A stretch of DNA of 64,000 nucleotides from Reyranella massiliensis 521 (GTDB taxonomy: Bacteria > Pseudomonadota > Alphaproteobacteria > Reyranellales > Reyranellaceae): the NCBI GenBank assembly GCA_945862125.1, contig CAMAYC010000002.1, positions 1-64,000 of the forward strand, written 5' to 3'. Below the pieces are notes generated by a model. It made no database searches. It had not been told where the DNA came from and saw nothing but the letters and a program-made list of their open reading frames with translations. Position numbers and translations under genes: made by a program. Below, one piece after another: positions 48,641-60,868 of this stretch (the first letter of the stretch is position 1; every line of letters starts with the position of its first letter).

Positions 48641-49567
48641 ATGGCTGAGATCACCGCATCGCTCGTCAAGGAACTGCGTGAGAAGACTGGCGCGGGCATG
48701 ATGGACTGTAAGAAGGCGCTGGGCGAAGTGCAGGGCGACCTCGAGAAGGCAGTCGACTGGCTGCGTACCAAGGGACTATCGGCGGCCGCCAAGAAGGCAG
48801 GCCGGGTCGCGGCGGAAGGCCTCGTCGGCGTGATCGCTAACGGCACGCGTGGTGCGGCAATCGAAGTCAACGCTGAGACCGACTTCGTTGGTCGCAACGA
48901 CATCTTCCAGAAATTCGTCTCGGCGGCGGCCCGTGCCGCCCTCGATACCGGCGCCGACATGGCCAAGATCGCCGCTTCGCCATTTCCGGGCACTGGTCGC
49001 GACATCCAGGGTGAACTCACACACCTGATCGCCACCATCGGCGAGAACATGTCGCTGCGCCGCACTGCGTCGATCTCGGTATCGGACGGCGTCGTGGCGG
49101 CCTACGTGCACAACGCCGTGGCGCCAGACCTCGGCAAGATCGGCGTCCTGGTGGCGCTCGAGTCCACTGGCGACAAGGCCAAGCTGGCAGCGCTCGCCAA
49201 GCAACTCGCCATGCATGTGGCTGCCGCCAACCCGCAATCGCTGACCGTGGCTGATCTCGACCAGGCGGCAATCGAGCGCGAGCGTGCCGTGCTGGCCGAG
49301 AAGGCCGGGCAGGCGGGCAAGACCGCCGACATCGTCGCCAAGATGGTCGAGGGTGGGCTGCGCAAGTTCCACCAGGAAGTGGTCCTGCTTGAGCAGCTCT
49401 TCGTCATCGACGGCAAGAACCGCGTCTCCAAGGTCGTTGAGGATGCGGCGAAGCAGGTCGGCGCGCCGGTCCGGCTGGCGGGCTTCCTGCGCTTCGCTCT
49501 GGGTGAAGGAATCGAGAAGAAGTCGGAGGATTTCGCCGCCGAGGTGGCTGCCCAGCTCAAGAAGTAG
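48641..49567 (+). CDS. tsf: Elongation factor Ts
   Basis: 308 residues from the ATG at 48641 ([27 protein letters not shown]); the track's earlier start reads through the hairpin. It is the nucleotide exchange factor of EF-Tu. Marks: the N-terminal UBA-like domain to about 55, [14 protein letters not shown] with the TDFV loop that enters EF-Tu, and [10 protein letters not shown] in the core. Ordinary length. Confidence 0.97.
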   Translation: MAEITASLVKELREKTGAGMMDCKKALGEVQGDLEKAVDWLRTKGLSAAAKKAGRVAAEGLVGVIANGTRGAAIEVNAETDFVGRNDIFQKFVSAAARAALDTGADMAKIAASPFPGTGRDIQGELTHLIATIGENMSLRRTASISVSDGVVAAYVHNAVAPDLGKIGVLVALESTGDKAKLAALAKQLAMHVAAANPQSLTVADLDQAAIERERAVLAEKAGQAGKTADIVAKMVEGGLRKFHQEVVLLEQLFVIDGKNRVSKVVEDAAKQVGAPVRLAGFLRFALGEGIEKKSEDFAAEVAAQLKK

Positions 49568-49585
49568 TATGAAATCGGTACCGGT

Positions 49586-49606
49586 GCGCGGGCCAGAAGC
49601 CCGCGC
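49586..49606 (+). terminator. Hairpin between tsf and pyrH
   Basis: gcgcgggc-cagaa-gcccgcgc, a perfect 8-bp stem, 19 bases after tsf. No T-run follows, so an attenuator or RNA-processing site is as likely as full termination. Confidence 0.5.
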
Positions 49607-49636
49607 CGCCCAAGAACACGTATTCAGAGGCATCTG

Positions 49637-50362
49637 ATGCCGTCGGGTCCTCGCTATCGCCGCGTCCTTCTCAAACTCTCAGGTGAGGGTTTGATGGGCA
49701 GTCGCGAATACGGGCTGGATCCGGCCATGGTTTCCATGGTCGCACAGGAAGTGAAAGCCGTGCATGGCATGGGCGTTCAGGTTTGCCTGGTGATCGGTGG
49801 CGGAAACATCTTCCGGGGTGTCTCCGCGGCGGCCTCGGGCATGGACCGGGCAAGCGGTGACTACATGGGCATGCTGGCGACGGTGATCAATTCACTCGCG
49901 ATGCAGAGCGCTCTCGAGCGTCAGGGCCTACAGACCAGGGTCCAATCTGCGATCCCCATGACCACGGTCTGCGAGCCCTACATTCGCCGCCGAGCTGCCA
50001 GACACATGGAGAAGGGTCGGGTCGTGATCTTTGCTGCCGGCACCGGCAATCCGTTTTTCACTACCGACACCGCTGCCGCCTTGCGCGCTGCCGAAATGGG
50101 CGTCGATGCTTTGCTTAAGGGCACCCAGGTCGATGGCGTCTATTCCGCGGATCCGCGCAAAGACAAGGATGCCAAGCGCTACGAATCCCTCACCTATATG
50201 GAAGTACTGTCGCGTGACTTGCAGGTGATGGATGCATCGGCAATCTCGCTGGCGCGCGAGAACCATATTCCGATCATCGTGTTCGACATCCATAAGCCGG
50301 GGGCATTCGCCGCGACGATGTGCGGGGAGGGCACCTTCACCATCATCAAGGACGAGGGCTGA
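49637..50362 (+). CDS. pyrH: UMP kinase
   Basis: 241 residues, amino-acid-kinase fold, hexameric. It phosphorylates UMP to UDP and in many bacteria is inhibited by UTP. Motifs: [13 protein letters not shown] (phosphate loop), [10 protein letters not shown], and [35 protein letters not shown]. It ends two bases before frr and belongs to the pyrH-frr-uppS-cdsA unit. Confidence 0.98.
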   Translation: MPSGPRYRRVLLKLSGEGLMGSREYGLDPAMVSMVAQEVKAVHGMGVQVCLVIGGGNIFRGVSAAASGMDRASGDYMGMLATVINSLAMQSALERQGLQTRVQSAIPMTTVCEPYIRRRAARHMEKGRVVIFAAGTGNPFFTTDTAAALRAAEMGVDALLKGTQVDGVYSADPRKDKDAKRYESLTYMEVLSRDLQVMDASAISLARENHIPIIVFDIHKPGAFAATMCGEGTFTIIKDEG

Positions 50363-50364
50363 AG

Positions 50365-50919
50365 ATGAGTGCGGACGTCAAAGAACTCGAGAAGCGCATG
50401 CAGGGTGCCATGGACGCCCTGAAGAAGGAATTCACCGGTCTCAGGACCGGTCGTGCATCGGTCAATCTGCTCGATCCGGTGATGGTCGAGGCTTATGGTC
50501 AGCGCATGTCGTTGAACCAGGTCGGAACGGTGAGCGCTCCCGAGCCACGCCTGCTCACGGTGAGCGTCTGGGACAAAGGCCTGGTCGTTTCGACGGCCAA
50601 AGCGATCCGAGAGGCCGGCCTCGGCCTCAATCCGGCACCGGACGGCCAGATGATCCGCATTCCCATCCCGGAACTGACGAGCGAGCGGCGCGCTGAACTT
50701 GCCAAACTTGCCCACAAGTACGCCGAACTTGGCCGTGTCGCCGTGCGTAACGTGCGGCGTGACGGGATGGAATCGCTGAAGAAGGCAGAGAAGGACCACC
50801 AGATCTCGCAGGATGAGCACCGCCAGAAATCCGACGAGGTCCAGAAGCTTACCGACCGGTTTGTAAAGTTGGTCGACGAGGCGCTCGCCCATAAGGAAAA
50901 AGAGATCAAGACGGTTTGA
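50365..50919 (+). CDS. frr: Ribosome recycling factor
   Basis: 184 residues from the ATG at 50365 ([23 protein letters not shown]). It splits the post-termination ribosome together with EF-G. The family signature [11 protein letters not shown] and the three-helix bundle segments [19 protein letters not shown] and [28 protein letters not shown] are clear. It overlaps uppS by one base. Confidence 0.97.
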   Translation: MSADVKELEKRMQGAMDALKKEFTGLRTGRASVNLLDPVMVEAYGQRMSLNQVGTVSAPEPRLLTVSVWDKGLVVSTAKAIREAGLGLNPAPDGQMIRIPIPELTSERRAELAKLAHKYAELGRVAVRNVRRDGMESLKKAEKDHQISQDEHRQKSDEVQKLTDRFVKLVDEALAHKEKEIKTV

Positions 50920-51659
50920 TGTCGACCGCATCGCTGCCCGCCAATCCTGACCCGTCGCCGGGTCCCAACCACGTCGCCATCATCATGGATGGCAACGGGC
51001 GGTGGGCGAAGGCGCGCGGATTGCCGCGGGTAGCAGGCCATCGCCGCGGAGCAGACGCTGTGCGCCGTGTCGTTCGTGGTGCGGGCGAACTCGGAATTCC
51101 TGTCCTCACGCTGTTTGCTTTCTCGACGGAGAACTGGACGCGGCCAGCCGGCGAGGTGAGTGATCTCATGGGGCTACTGCGCCATTACCTGCGCAACGAG
51201 CTTGAGGAGCTCCACAAGAATGGGGCCCGGCTGCGAGTTATCGGCAATCGCGACGGATTGGCGGCGGACATCGTGCGCGACATCGCCGACGCCGAGAACC
51301 TCACGCGAAACAACAGTCGCATCGACGTCAATATCTGCATCAACTACGGCTCGCGCGACGAAATTCTACGCGCGACGCGCAGTCTCGCGCGGCAGGTCGC
51401 GGCGGGCGCATTCGAAGCCGACCGCATCGACGCCAACCTCTTTGAGCGTGAGTTGCTAACCGCGGGCGTGCCCGATCCGGATTTGCTGATCCGGACGAGT
51501 GGGGAGCAACGCATCAGCAACTTCCTGCTTTGGCAGTGTGCGTATTCGGAGTTGGTGTTCGTCGATACGCTGTGGCCCGATTTCGGCAAGGACGACCTGG
51601 AACGGGCGGTTTCCGAGTTCCGTCGGCGCGAGCGGCGTTATGGTGGCGTCGGCGGCTGA
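50919..51659 (+). CDS. uppS: Di-trans,poly-cis-undecaprenyl-diphosphate synthase (isoprenyl transferase)
   Basis: 246 residues from the ATG sharing a base with the frr stop. It makes the C55 lipid carrier for peptidoglycan and other envelope polymers. The conserved HVAIIMDGNGRWAKARGLPRVAGHRRG holds the catalytic Asp24; ICINYGSRDEIL, DLLIRTSGEQRISNFLLWQCAYSELVF and the C-terminal FRRRERRYGG motif are present. It overlaps cdsA by 20 bases. Confidence 0.97.
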   Translation: MSTASLPANPDPSPGPNHVAIIMDGNGRWAKARGLPRVAGHRRGADAVRRVVRGAGELGIPVLTLFAFSTENWTRPAGEVSDLMGLLRHYLRNELEELHKNGARLRVIGNRDGLAADIVRDIADAENLTRNNSRIDVNICINYGSRDEILRATRSLARQVAAGAFEADRIDANLFERELLTAGVPDPDLLIRTSGEQRISNFLLWQCAYSELVFVDTLWPDFGKDDLERAVSEFRRRERRYGGVGG

Positions 51660-52335
51660 CGCCCCGACGGGGCGCGGTCGACGATTTCGCGGGCTGCTGC
51701 TGCGGATTTCGTCAGCCCTTGTCCTGGGACCCCTGCTGCTGGCCGCAGTGTGGTTCGGCTTCCCATGGATCGATCTGGTGGCGGCGATCGCCGCACCGCT
51801 TATGGTGTGGGAATGGACGCGCCTCACCCGCGGGCGTCCGATTGTCAGGGTTACAGCCTACGTCTACGCCCTGGCAGCTCTGGTGGCCCTGCTGTGGCTG
51901 CGCCACCAGCCGGCACTGGGCCGCGAGACGGTGATCTGGATCGTCGCCTGCACTTGGGCAACCGACATCGGGGCGTATTTCGTCGGCGCGTCGGCCGGTG
52001 GCGCCAAGCTCGCTCCCCGCATTAGCCCCAGCAAGACATGGTCGGGCTTGATCGGCGGCATGGCTTGGGCCGCCGTGACCAGCGCTGCCTTGGGATTTGC
52101 GTTCGGTCTGGGATCGACGTTCTCCCTTGCGGTGATTGGCGCCTGTCTTGCCGTGGTCGGACAAGTCGGCGACCTCGCCGAGTCGGCGGCCAAGCGCGGC
52201 GCGGGAGTGAAGGACAGTGGCAATCTGATCCCCGGGCATGGCGGATTGCTGGACCGAGTCGACGGATTGGTCGCTATTCTCGTCGTCGTGGCGTTGGTGC
52301 GCCTGACGGTTGACGGAGCCTGGCCTTGGAACTGA
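51640..52335 (+). CDS. cdsA: Phosphatidate cytidylyltransferase
   Basis: 231 residues from the ATG at 51640 (MVASAADAPTGRGRRF), within the uppS 3' end; the GTG one codon later is equally possible. It makes CDP-diacylglycerol for phospholipid synthesis. It is an integral membrane protein with six or so helices. The signature at the C-terminal end is VGQVGDLAESAAKRGAGVKDSGNLIPGHGGLLDRVDGL, with the metal-binding aspartates. Somewhat shorter than E. coli CdsA (285 residues), having lost N-terminal helices, as in other alphaproteobacteria. Confidence 0.93.
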   Translation: MVASAADAPTGRGRRFRGLLLRISSALVLGPLLLAAVWFGFPWIDLVAAIAAPLMVWEWTRLTRGRPIVRVTAYVYALAALVALLWLRHQPALGRETVIWIVACTWATDIGAYFVGASAGGAKLAPRISPSKTWSGLIGGMAWAAVTSAALGFAFGLGSTFSLAVIGACLAVVGQVGDLAESAAKRGAGVKDSGNLIPGHGGLLDRVDGLVAILVVVALVRLTVDGAWPWN

Positions 52336-53534
52336 CCCGCTGGTTCGCGCCGTCGCATGACCGGCCCCGCAGTGTAACCATCCTTGGGTCGACCGGTTCG
52401 GTCGGCCAGAACACCGTCGATCTCATCGCGCGTGATCCCGCGAGCTATCATGTCGAGGCGCTGGTTGCCGGCTCCTCGGTTGAGTTGCTTGCCGAGCAGG
52501 CACGCCGCCTTCGTGCGCGGCTTGCCGTGGTGGCCAACCCGGAGCGTTATCTGGCGCTGAAAGAGGCGCTGGCGGGCACGTCGATCGTAGCCGCCGCCGG
52601 TCCGGAGGCTGTGGCCGAAGCCGCGTCCCGCCCGGCAGAGTGGGTCATGGCGGCGGTCGTGGGCTTTGCTGGGCTGGAGCCGACGCTCGCTGCGGCGCGC
52701 CGAGGCGCCATCGTGGCGCTGGCCAACAAGGAAGCGCTGGTCTGCGCCGGGCGTCTGCTGACCGAGGCGATTGAGGAGTCGGGCGGAGTTCTGTTGCCGG
52801 TCGATTCCGAACACAACGCCATCTTCCAGGTCTTCGAGCCGCAGCAGCGCCAGGCCATCGACCGTTTGATCCTTACGGCCTCGGGTGGCCCGTTCCGTAA
52901 CTGGTCGCTGGCCGACATGGCCGAGGCCACGCCGAAGCAGGCGCTTGCCCATCCCAATTGGGACATGGGCGACAAGATCTCGATCGATTCGGCCACGCTG
53001 ATGAACAAGGGCCTCGAGCTCATCGAGGCACACCTGCTATTCCAGCTTCCGTCGGACAAGATCGAGATCATCGTTCATCCGCAATCGGTCATCCATTCGA
53101 TGGTTGGTTACCGAGACGGCTCGGTGTTGGCCCAGCTTGGGACGCAGGACATGCGAGTGCCGATTTCGTATGCGCTCGGCTGGCCTGCGCGCATCGACGG
53201 TCCCGCCGCACGCCTCGATTTCGCGAACCTCTCGGCGCTTACATTCGAGCCGCCCGATTCCGGCCGCTTTCCCTCTCTACGGTTGGCGCGTGAAGCCTTG
53301 GCGACGGGCGGGCTTGCATCCATCGTGCTGAACGCCGCCAACGAGGCAGCAGTCGCGGCTTTCCTGGCGCGGCGCATCCGGTTTCTCGACATCGCTCGAG
53401 TGGTCGAGGATGTGCTGATCGGCTGGGAAGGGGTGGCATCGCCGGTCGAGTCGCTTCAGCATGTCCAGGCGGCTGATCTCGAGGCTCGGCAAAGAGCCGA
53501 GGAAATCTGCCGAAAACGTTCTCTAACTATTTGA
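52326..53534 (+). CDS. dxr: 1-deoxy-D-xylulose-5-phosphate reductoisomerase
   Basis: 402 residues, TTG start overlapping cdsA by 10 bases. It converts DXP to MEP with NADPH, the committed step of the non-mevalonate isoprenoid path that feeds UppS. Motifs: ILGSTGSVGQNTVDLI (NADPH), ALANKEALVCAG, LPVDSEHNAIFQVF with the metal-binding Asp and Glu, LTASGGPFRNW and HPNWDMGDKISIDSATLMNKGLELIEAHLLF. A later start would cut the nucleotide fold, so TTG is accepted. Confidence 0.96.
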   Translation: MELTRWFAPSHDRPRSVTILGSTGSVGQNTVDLIARDPASYHVEALVAGSSVELLAEQARRLRARLAVVANPERYLALKEALAGTSIVAAAGPEAVAEAASRPAEWVMAAVVGFAGLEPTLAAARRGAIVALANKEALVCAGRLLTEAIEESGGVLLPVDSEHNAIFQVFEPQQRQAIDRLILTASGGPFRNWSLADMAEATPKQALAHPNWDMGDKISIDSATLMNKGLELIEAHLLFQLPSDKIEIIVHPQSVIHSMVGYRDGSVLAQLGTQDMRVPISYALGWPARIDGPAARLDFANLSALTFEPPDSGRFPSLRLAREALATGGLASIVLNAANEAAVAAFLARRIRFLDIARVVEDVLIGWEGVASPVESLQHVQAADLEARQRAEEICRKRSLTI

Positions 53535-53564
53535 AATATCATGATTTTAGTGATGTAGTGAGCC

Positions 53565-54944
53565 ATGGAAAGCGCCATCAGCCTGTTTACGACCTACCTG
53601 CCGTACTTTGTCCTGGTGCTTACGCTGCTCGTGTTCATTCACGAGTTTGGTCATTACTGGGTTGCGCGCCGCTTCGGCATTCATGCCGAGGTCTTTTCGA
53701 TCGGATTCGGTCCTGAGCTGTTCGGCTGGACGGACCGCCGGGGTACGCGATGGAAAGTGTCCGCCATCCCGCTCGGCGGCTATGTGAAGTTTCTGGGCGA
53801 CAACGACGAGACCAGTACGACTCCGTCGGAAGCGGCACTTTCGGGCGCGCCCGTGAAGGGCGCTTTTTTCTCCAAGCCGCTTTATGCGCGGGCCGCTGTG
53901 GTGCTCGGAGGGCCGGCGGCCAATCTGCTGTTCGCTTTCCTTGTTCTAACAGTGGTGTTCTTTATTGCGGGTGAACCGTACTCGCCGGCCACCGTCGCGG
54001 TTCAGGTCAATGGGCCGGCCGCCAAGGCGGGCATGCGTACTGGCGACGAGATCGTTCGCCTCGCCGATCGGCGCATCGACCGTTATGAGGACATCCAGGA
54101 CTCGCAGTTCCTCTATTGGGCGAAGCCGATGGCGGTGGAATACCGCCGCGGTAACCAGCTGCTCCAAGGTGAGATCGTGCCGCAATTCTGCGAGCGCACG
54201 GACCGTTACAACAACACGCTGCGGTACGGTGAGTTGGGACTGGATCAGCTCATCCGCCCTGTCGTCGGTGGATTTGCGCCGAATGGCCCGGCCGAGGCGG
54301 CCGGCCTCAAGGTCGGCGATCTGCTGCTCGAAATCGACGGCAAGCCCGTCGAGTATTTTTCGCGCATCCCTGAACTGATCGGCGCGCGTGCGGGTCAGCC
54401 TCTGGTGGTGAAGTACGACCGCGACGGTCGGCGCGAGGAGACGACGATCGTTCCTATTGCCGACAAGGTGGTCGATTGCGCCGGCAAGGAACAGGTCGTC
54501 GGACGTCTCCGCATCCGTCCGGCGGGCGTTACGGAATTCCGGAGCCACGGCGTGCTGGGCGCGATGGGGGCAGGTGTGCGCGCCGTCTGGGGCATGACAA
54601 CGATGTTCTATACATCGATGGCTCAGATTCTGACGGCCACCCGCCCGGTCGACGAACTGGGTGGGCCGATCCGCATCGCCAAGGCGGCCGGTGAGGCATC
54701 GCACGCCGGCTGGATTGGAATTCTTAACCTCGTGATTGCCCTGTCGGTCGTGCTGGGCGTGTTCAATTTACTCCCGGTGCCGATGCTCGATGGCGGTCAT
54801 TTGGCGATGTACCTCTACGAGGCGGTGCGGGGAAAGCCGCTCAGCCTCAAGGCGCAGGAATTTGGTTTGAGGGTTGGTTTTGCCCTGGTGATCGGCATGG
54901 CCTTGGTGGCGACATTCAATGACATAAGGCTCCTGCTGAAGTGA
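53565..54944 (+). CDS. rseP: RIP metalloprotease RseP (site-2 protease)
   Basis: 459 residues, an intramembrane zinc protease that cuts anti-sigma factors and remnant signal peptides. The active-site HEFGH is at residues 26-30 in the first helix; the second zinc ligand is in NLLPVPMLDGGHL near the C-terminus. Between them lie two PDZ domains (about 130-210 and 230-310). Four membrane helices in all. Start ATG 53565, after the short gap past dxr. No anti-sigma factor is in the window. Confidence 0.96.
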   Translation: MESAISLFTTYLPYFVLVLTLLVFIHEFGHYWVARRFGIHAEVFSIGFGPELFGWTDRRGTRWKVSAIPLGGYVKFLGDNDETSTTPSEAALSGAPVKGAFFSKPLYARAAVVLGGPAANLLFAFLVLTVVFFIAGEPYSPATVAVQVNGPAAKAGMRTGDEIVRLADRRIDRYEDIQDSQFLYWAKPMAVEYRRGNQLLQGEIVPQFCERTDRYNNTLRYGELGLDQLIRPVVGGFAPNGPAEAAGLKVGDLLLEIDGKPVEYFSRIPELIGARAGQPLVVKYDRDGRREETTIVPIADKVVDCAGKEQVVGRLRIRPAGVTEFRSHGVLGAMGAGVRAVWGMTTMFYTSMAQILTATRPVDELGGPIRIAKAAGEASHAGWIGILNLVIALSVVLGVFNLLPVPMLDGGHLAMYLYEAVRGKPLSLKAQEFGLRVGFALVIGMALVATFNDIRLLLK

Positions 54945-55054
54945 CCGAATGGTCGCCGGGTGGGGGGCGAATCGGGAACAAAAATGGTGGCTAAGCCATT
55001 GATCCCGGTCTATGAAACGACGTTCCTGAGTATGGCCATCGGCAGGTCTGGAAG

Positions 55055-57361
55055 ATGCCGGGGGTGAGTTTGATCGTTCGTTGGGCCGTACTGGCCATCG
55101 CCTTAGTTTTCGCATTCGCCTCCACGGCGCACGCCCAGCGCGGTGCTGCTGCTGGGGGCACGATTTCGGCTGTTCAGATTCAGGGTAATGTTCGCGCCGA
55201 GCGCGAGACCATCCGGTCCTACCTTCAGCTCAAAGAAGGTCAGCCCTACGATACCGCTGCCGCCGACCGTTCCCTGAAGGCCTTGTTCGGGACGGGGTTG
55301 TTCTCGGATGTGGTGATCGAGATGCAAGGCTCGACCCTGGTGGTCAAGGTCACGGAAAATCCGATCATCAACCGCGTCGCCTTCGAGGGTAACAGCAAGA
55401 TCGATGACGACAAGCTGCGCGATGAAGTGCAATCGCGAGCCCGTCAGGTCTTTACGCGAGCGCGCGTGCAGTCCGACGTCGAACGCATCCTCACCATTTA
55501 TCGCCGCAGCGGCCGCTACAACGCATCGGTCGACCCCAAGATCATCAATCTGGAGCAGGGTCGTGTCGATCTCGTCTTCGAAATCAACGAAGGCGACGTA
55601 ACGGGCATCAAGCGCATCACGTTTGTAGGTAACGAGGCGTTCAGTGACGGCACTTTGCGCGGCAAGATCCGGACCGCGGAGAGCGCCTGGTGGCGCTTCC
55701 TGTCCTCCGATGACCGCTTCGACCCGGACCGCATCAATCTCGATCGTGAGCTGCTGCGCAAGTTCTACCTTTCCGAGGGTTATGCGGAATTTCGCGTCGT
55801 GTCGGCCGTGGCCGAATTGTCACCGAACCGGGATGGATTCTTCCTCACCTTCACGATCAATGAGGGCGATCGCTACAAGTTCGGCGAGGTGGACGTTTCG
55901 ACTCGCTTCCCGGGGCTGGATGTCGATGTCCTGAAGACCTATCTGCCGATGAGCGAAGGCGACTGGTATGATGCCACCGACGTGGAAAAGACCATCGCCA
56001 CGCTAACCGACGTCGTTGGCGCGCTGGGCTATGCCTTCGTCGAAGTCCGCCCGAATATCCGGCGCAACAAGGACAACAAGACGGTCGATGTGTCCTTCGA
56101 GGTCCAGGAAGGGCCTCGTGTATATGTCGAGCGCATCAACATTTCGGGCAATACGCGTACCCTGGACAGGGTGATCCGGCGCGAGTTCCGTCTTGCCGAG
56201 GGCGATGCCTTCAGCTCAGCGAAGCTTCGCCGCAGCCAAGAACGCCTGCGTGCCCTCGGTTTCTTCGAGAAAGTCGACGTTTCGGCGGCGCCTGGCTCGG
56301 CACCCGACAAGACCAATCTCGAAGTCCAGGTGGTGGAACAGAGCACCGGCGAAATCTCGTTCGGTGCTGGCTATTCGACCACGGCCGGTATCGTCGGCGA
56401 CATCTCGATCAAGGAGCGCAATCTCCTGGGCAAGGGCCAGGAAGTTCGCCTCGGATTGTCGTTGGGTACCTTGAGCACGAACATCGATTTCAGCTTTACC
56501 GAGCCATATTTTCTCGACCGCAACATGGTGGCCGGTTTCGACATCTTCCGGACATCCAACGATCGGCAGTCGGTTGCCAATTATAGCGATGCCAGCATCG
56601 GCTTTGCTTTGCGCAGCGGCTGGGCCTACAGCGAATATACGCGGCAGATCGTCCGTTACACCCTGCGGCAGACGAACATCTACAACGTGACGCCGTGGGC
56701 GTCGCCCGTCGTGCAGGCCCAGGCAGGTTATGCGACGGTTTCGGAGGTTTCCGAGACGATCGCGTGGGATACCCGCGACCAGCGGATCAACACCACGAAA
56801 GGATTTTTGCTGCGTAATACCGTGGCGGTTGCAGGCGCCATCGGGACTGAGCAATACGCCCGCACGACCGCCGACGCAGTATACTTCCAGAGCCTTGGCC
56901 TCGAGGATGTCGTGATATCGGTCGGCGGCTCGTTCGGTGTCGTCGTGCCGTACAACAACACCTACATCAAGCTGAACAACCTGTTCTTCCTGGGCGGCGA
57001 CAATCTGCGTGGTTTTGCCGTAGCGGGTGTCGGCCCGCGCGACGCTGGTACTGCCGATTCCTTGGGTGGTCAGTATTTTTACACAACGACCACCGAGCTC
57101 AGCTTCCCGCTCTACGGCATTCCCAAGGAACTCGGCCTCCTTGGCAAGGTGTTCGTCGATACCGGCTCCCTTTGGGGAAATCAGGCAGAAGGTTTCGGGG
57201 CGTCGGTTCTCGACAGCCAATTGATGCGGGTGGGCACCGGCTTCGGAGTTCAATGGATATCGCCATTCGGGCCGATCCGGGTAGACTATAGCTTCCCGAT
57301 TGTTCAGGAGAGTTGGGATAAGACGCAGAATTTCAGGTTCAGCTTCGGAACACGGTTCTGA
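55055..57361 (+). CDS. bamA: Outer membrane protein assembly factor BamA
   Basis: 768 residues, the central insertase for outer membrane beta-barrels. A signal peptide covers residues 1-27 (hydrophobic [18 protein letters not shown], cleavage before QRG). Five POTRA domains follow to about 430, then the 16-strand barrel, ending with the Phe-terminated FRFSFGTRF that the BAM complex itself recognises. The lid-loop VRGF-like motif is present as [13 protein letters not shown]. The start could be the GTG three codons later. The next gene is fabZ, without the usual lpxD between. Confidence 0.97.
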   Translation: MPGVSLIVRWAVLAIALVFAFASTAHAQRGAAAGGTISAVQIQGNVRAERETIRSYLQLKEGQPYDTAAADRSLKALFGTGLFSDVVIEMQGSTLVVKVTENPIINRVAFEGNSKIDDDKLRDEVQSRARQVFTRARVQSDVERILTIYRRSGRYNASVDPKIINLEQGRVDLVFEINEGDVTGIKRITFVGNEAFSDGTLRGKIRTAESAWWRFLSSDDRFDPDRINLDRELLRKFYLSEGYAEFRVVSAVAELSPNRDGFFLTFTINEGDRYKFGEVDVSTRFPGLDVDVLKTYLPMSEGDWYDATDVEKTIATLTDVVGALGYAFVEVRPNIRRNKDNKTVDVSFEVQEGPRVYVERINISGNTRTLDRVIRREFRLAEGDAFSSAKLRRSQERLRALGFFEKVDVSAAPGSAPDKTNLEVQVVEQSTGEISFGAGYSTTAGIVGDISIKERNLLGKGQEVRLGLSLGTLSTNIDFSFTEPYFLDRNMVAGFDIFRTSNDRQSVANYSDASIGFALRSGWAYSEYTRQIVRYTLRQTNIYNVTPWASPVVQAQAGYATVSEVSETIAWDTRDQRINTTKGFLLRNTVAVAGAIGTEQYARTTADAVYFQSLGLEDVVISVGGSFGVVVPYNNTYIKLNNLFFLGGDNLRGFAVAGVGPRDAGTADSLGGQYFYTTTTELSFPLYGIPKELGLLGKVFVDTGSLWGNQAEGFGASVLDSQLMRVGTGFGVQWISPFGPIRVDYSFPIVQESWDKTQNFRFSFGTRF

Positions 57362-57378
57362 GCAGGGATGGCGGTAGA

Positions 57379-57855
57379 ATGAACATCCAGAACGACAAAG
57401 CGAGCCTCTCGACAGCTACTTCCGTCGACATCAAGCGCATCCTGCAGATGATTCCGCATCGCTATCCGATGCTGATGGTGGATCGCGTCACCGACATGCA
57501 ACTCGACCACAGCGCCGTCGGGATCAAGAACGTCAGCATCAATGAGCCCTTCTTCCAGGGACATTTTCCGTCCGAGCCCGTCATGCCGGGCGTTCTGATC
57601 GTAGAAGCCATGGCGCAGACGGCGGCGGTGCTGGTCGTGGCCACGTTCGGCGGCGAGTCGGAAGGCAAGCTGGTTTACTTCATGTCGATCGATGGTGTGA
57701 GGTTCCGCCGCCCGGTGTTGCCGGGGGACCGCCTCGAGTTGCATGTCGAGAAGATTCAGAGCCGGGCCAACGTCTGGAAATTCTCCGGCAAGGCGATGGT
57801 CGAAGGCAAGCTAGCGGCCGAGGCGACATTCGCGGCCATGATTCGCGACAGGTAG
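57379..57855 (+). CDS. fabZ: 3-hydroxyacyl-[acyl-carrier-protein] dehydratase FabZ
   Basis: 158 residues, a hot-dog dehydratase of type II fatty acid synthesis. The catalytic His is in [23 protein letters not shown] and the catalytic Glu in EAMAQ. The N-terminal [17 protein letters not shown] is typical. In most alphaproteobacteria it is flanked by lpxD and lpxA; here it follows bamA by 17 bases and precedes a glyoxalase. It is needed for membrane fatty acids whether or not lipid A is made. Confidence 0.96.
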   Translation: MNIQNDKASLSTATSVDIKRILQMIPHRYPMLMVDRVTDMQLDHSAVGIKNVSINEPFFQGHFPSEPVMPGVLIVEAMAQTAAVLVVATFGGESEGKLVYFMSIDGVRFRRPVLPGDRLELHVEKIQSRANVWKFSGKAMVEGKLAAEATFAAMIRDR

Positions 57856-57865
57856 GGAGAGGGAC

Positions 57866-58273
<408 letters not shown>

Positions 58274-58285
58274 CAGGGCGGTCTG

Positions 58286-58486
58286 CTAGAACGAGCGCAG
58301 ACCCAGGAACACAAGTCCAAACACAACGGGCACGAGTCCGAACGCCAGCAGGCGCCTTATCGTGCCGTAGCGGTGGTGGTTGTCATTCGCTGGCCGGCCG
58401 AGCCGCACGACGCGCGGCATCGGCCTCGGCTTCTGGGTGACCGCCCAGGTCGCCGCCCGGTTCGGTCCAAATGATGATCTCGCCAT
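58286..58486 (-). CDS. Small predicted membrane protein after gltA
   Basis: 66 residues, unrecognised. A basic N-terminal half (MARSSFGPNRAATWAVTQKPR) contains the RPANDN motif often seen in short alphaproteobacterial proteins, then a single membrane helix at the C-terminal end (LLAFGLVPVVFGLVFLG). GGAGG lies upstream of the ATG but 13 bases away. It begins 41 bases after the gltA stop on the same strand and could be on its transcript. Composition and the clear helix argue for a real gene, but no family is assigned. Confidence 0.5.
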   Translation of the reverse strand: MARSSFGPNRAATWAVTQKPRPMPRVVRLGRPANDNHHRYGTIRRLLAFGLVPVVFGLVFLGLRSF

Positions 58487-58526
58487 GTCTTTTCGCTTTC
58501 CTCCCTGGATCGCGAACTAGCGCGTA

Positions 58527-59825
<1,299 letters not shown>

Positions 59826-59945
59826 TGGGTGAACTCTTTTCAGCTCGATTCAGGCAAGGCGCAGAGCCGCGTTGGAGGCGGTGTCGCCGGGTTCGCGGGC
59901 ACCCTAACAAGCCACCTCCGGAGGCGCAATTGTGGCGGCGGACCG

Positions 59946-60836
59946 CTATTTCGCGGCGCGTAGCCGGGCCGTTATCCGGCCGTCGATGGCGGCCAGGCCG
60001 AGGCCGATCAGGGCCATTCCCGCGAGCTGCCGAAGTTCTAGGTGCTCGCCGAGGAAGGCGGCGCCGAGCAGGATCGCGGTGACCGGTATCAGGAATGTAA
60101 CAAGAAGCAGATTGATCGCGCCGGCAGCGGCAAGGATGCGGAAATAAAGCACGTAGGCGAGGGCGGTCGACAGCAGCGCCAAGCCGGCCAGCGCCGCCCA
60201 GACGATGCCTGACGGCGGGCTCGCCAGCTCCCAGGGCCGGTCGACGAACAGCATGATCGGCAGAATCAACATCCCACTGGCGGTAACCTGTCCGGCCGCG
60301 GCCTGCATCGGCGCCACGCCCATGGCCTGGAAGCGACGGCCGTAGACGCCGGCGAAGGCGTAGGAGAGGGCGGCGGCCAGGCAGGCGATCTGGCCCCAGA
60401 TACTTCCGCCGAGGTCGGGCCCAATCAGGATGGCGACGCCTGCGAGCCCCGCCAGCACGCCGAACAGTTTCCGAACCGTCATCCGTTCGTCACGGGTGAG
60501 GGCATGGGCCACCAGCACGGTGAAGAGCGGCGTCGTGGCGTTCAGGATCGAGGCGAGGCCCGAGGTGATCGTCGTTTGGCCCCAGAAGATCAGGCTGAAG
60601 GGCAGGGCGTTGTTGAGCGCGCCCATGACCACGAGTTGCCGCCAGGGCGTGCTGGCCCGCCATAGACTCTGCCCGACGGCCGATGCCACGACGTTGAGCG
60701 CAAGCGCGGCAAGGCCCACGCGAAAGAAGACGACGGTGAAAGGCCCGAGTTCGGCCAGCGCCACCTTGGCGAAGAAGAACGAGCCGCCCCACAGGGTCGA
60801 CAGCAGGATGAGGAGAGACCATTCGCGGGCGCGCAT
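59946..60836 (-). CDS. DMT superfamily (EamA) transporter
   Basis: 296 residues, ten membrane helices in two homologous EamA repeats (about 5-135 and 150-285). Typical spots: LWGGSFFFAKVALAELGPFTVVFFRVGLAAL at the start and, in repeat 2, LLSTALAYVLYFRILAAAGAINLLLVTFLIPVTAILLGAAFLGE. Such proteins export amino acids, nucleobases or drugs; the substrate is unknown. It is transcribed in the same direction as glnS upstream, 94 bases away, across a decayed gltX tail. Confidence 0.9.
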   Translation of the reverse strand: MRAREWSLLILLSTLWGGSFFFAKVALAELGPFTVVFFRVGLAALALNVVASAVGQSLWRASTPWRQLVVMGALNNALPFSLIFWGQTTITSGLASILNATTPLFTVLVAHALTRDERMTVRKLFGVLAGLAGVAILIGPDLGGSIWGQIACLAAALSYAFAGVYGRRFQAMGVAPMQAAAGQVTASGMLILPIMLFVDRPWELASPPSGIVWAALAGLALLSTALAYVLYFRILAAAGAINLLLVTFLIPVTAILLGAAFLGEHLELRQLAGMALIGLGLAAIDGRITARLRAAK

Positions 60837-60868
60837 GGCCCGCTGGTCTCACGGCGGCCGGCTTCGAT

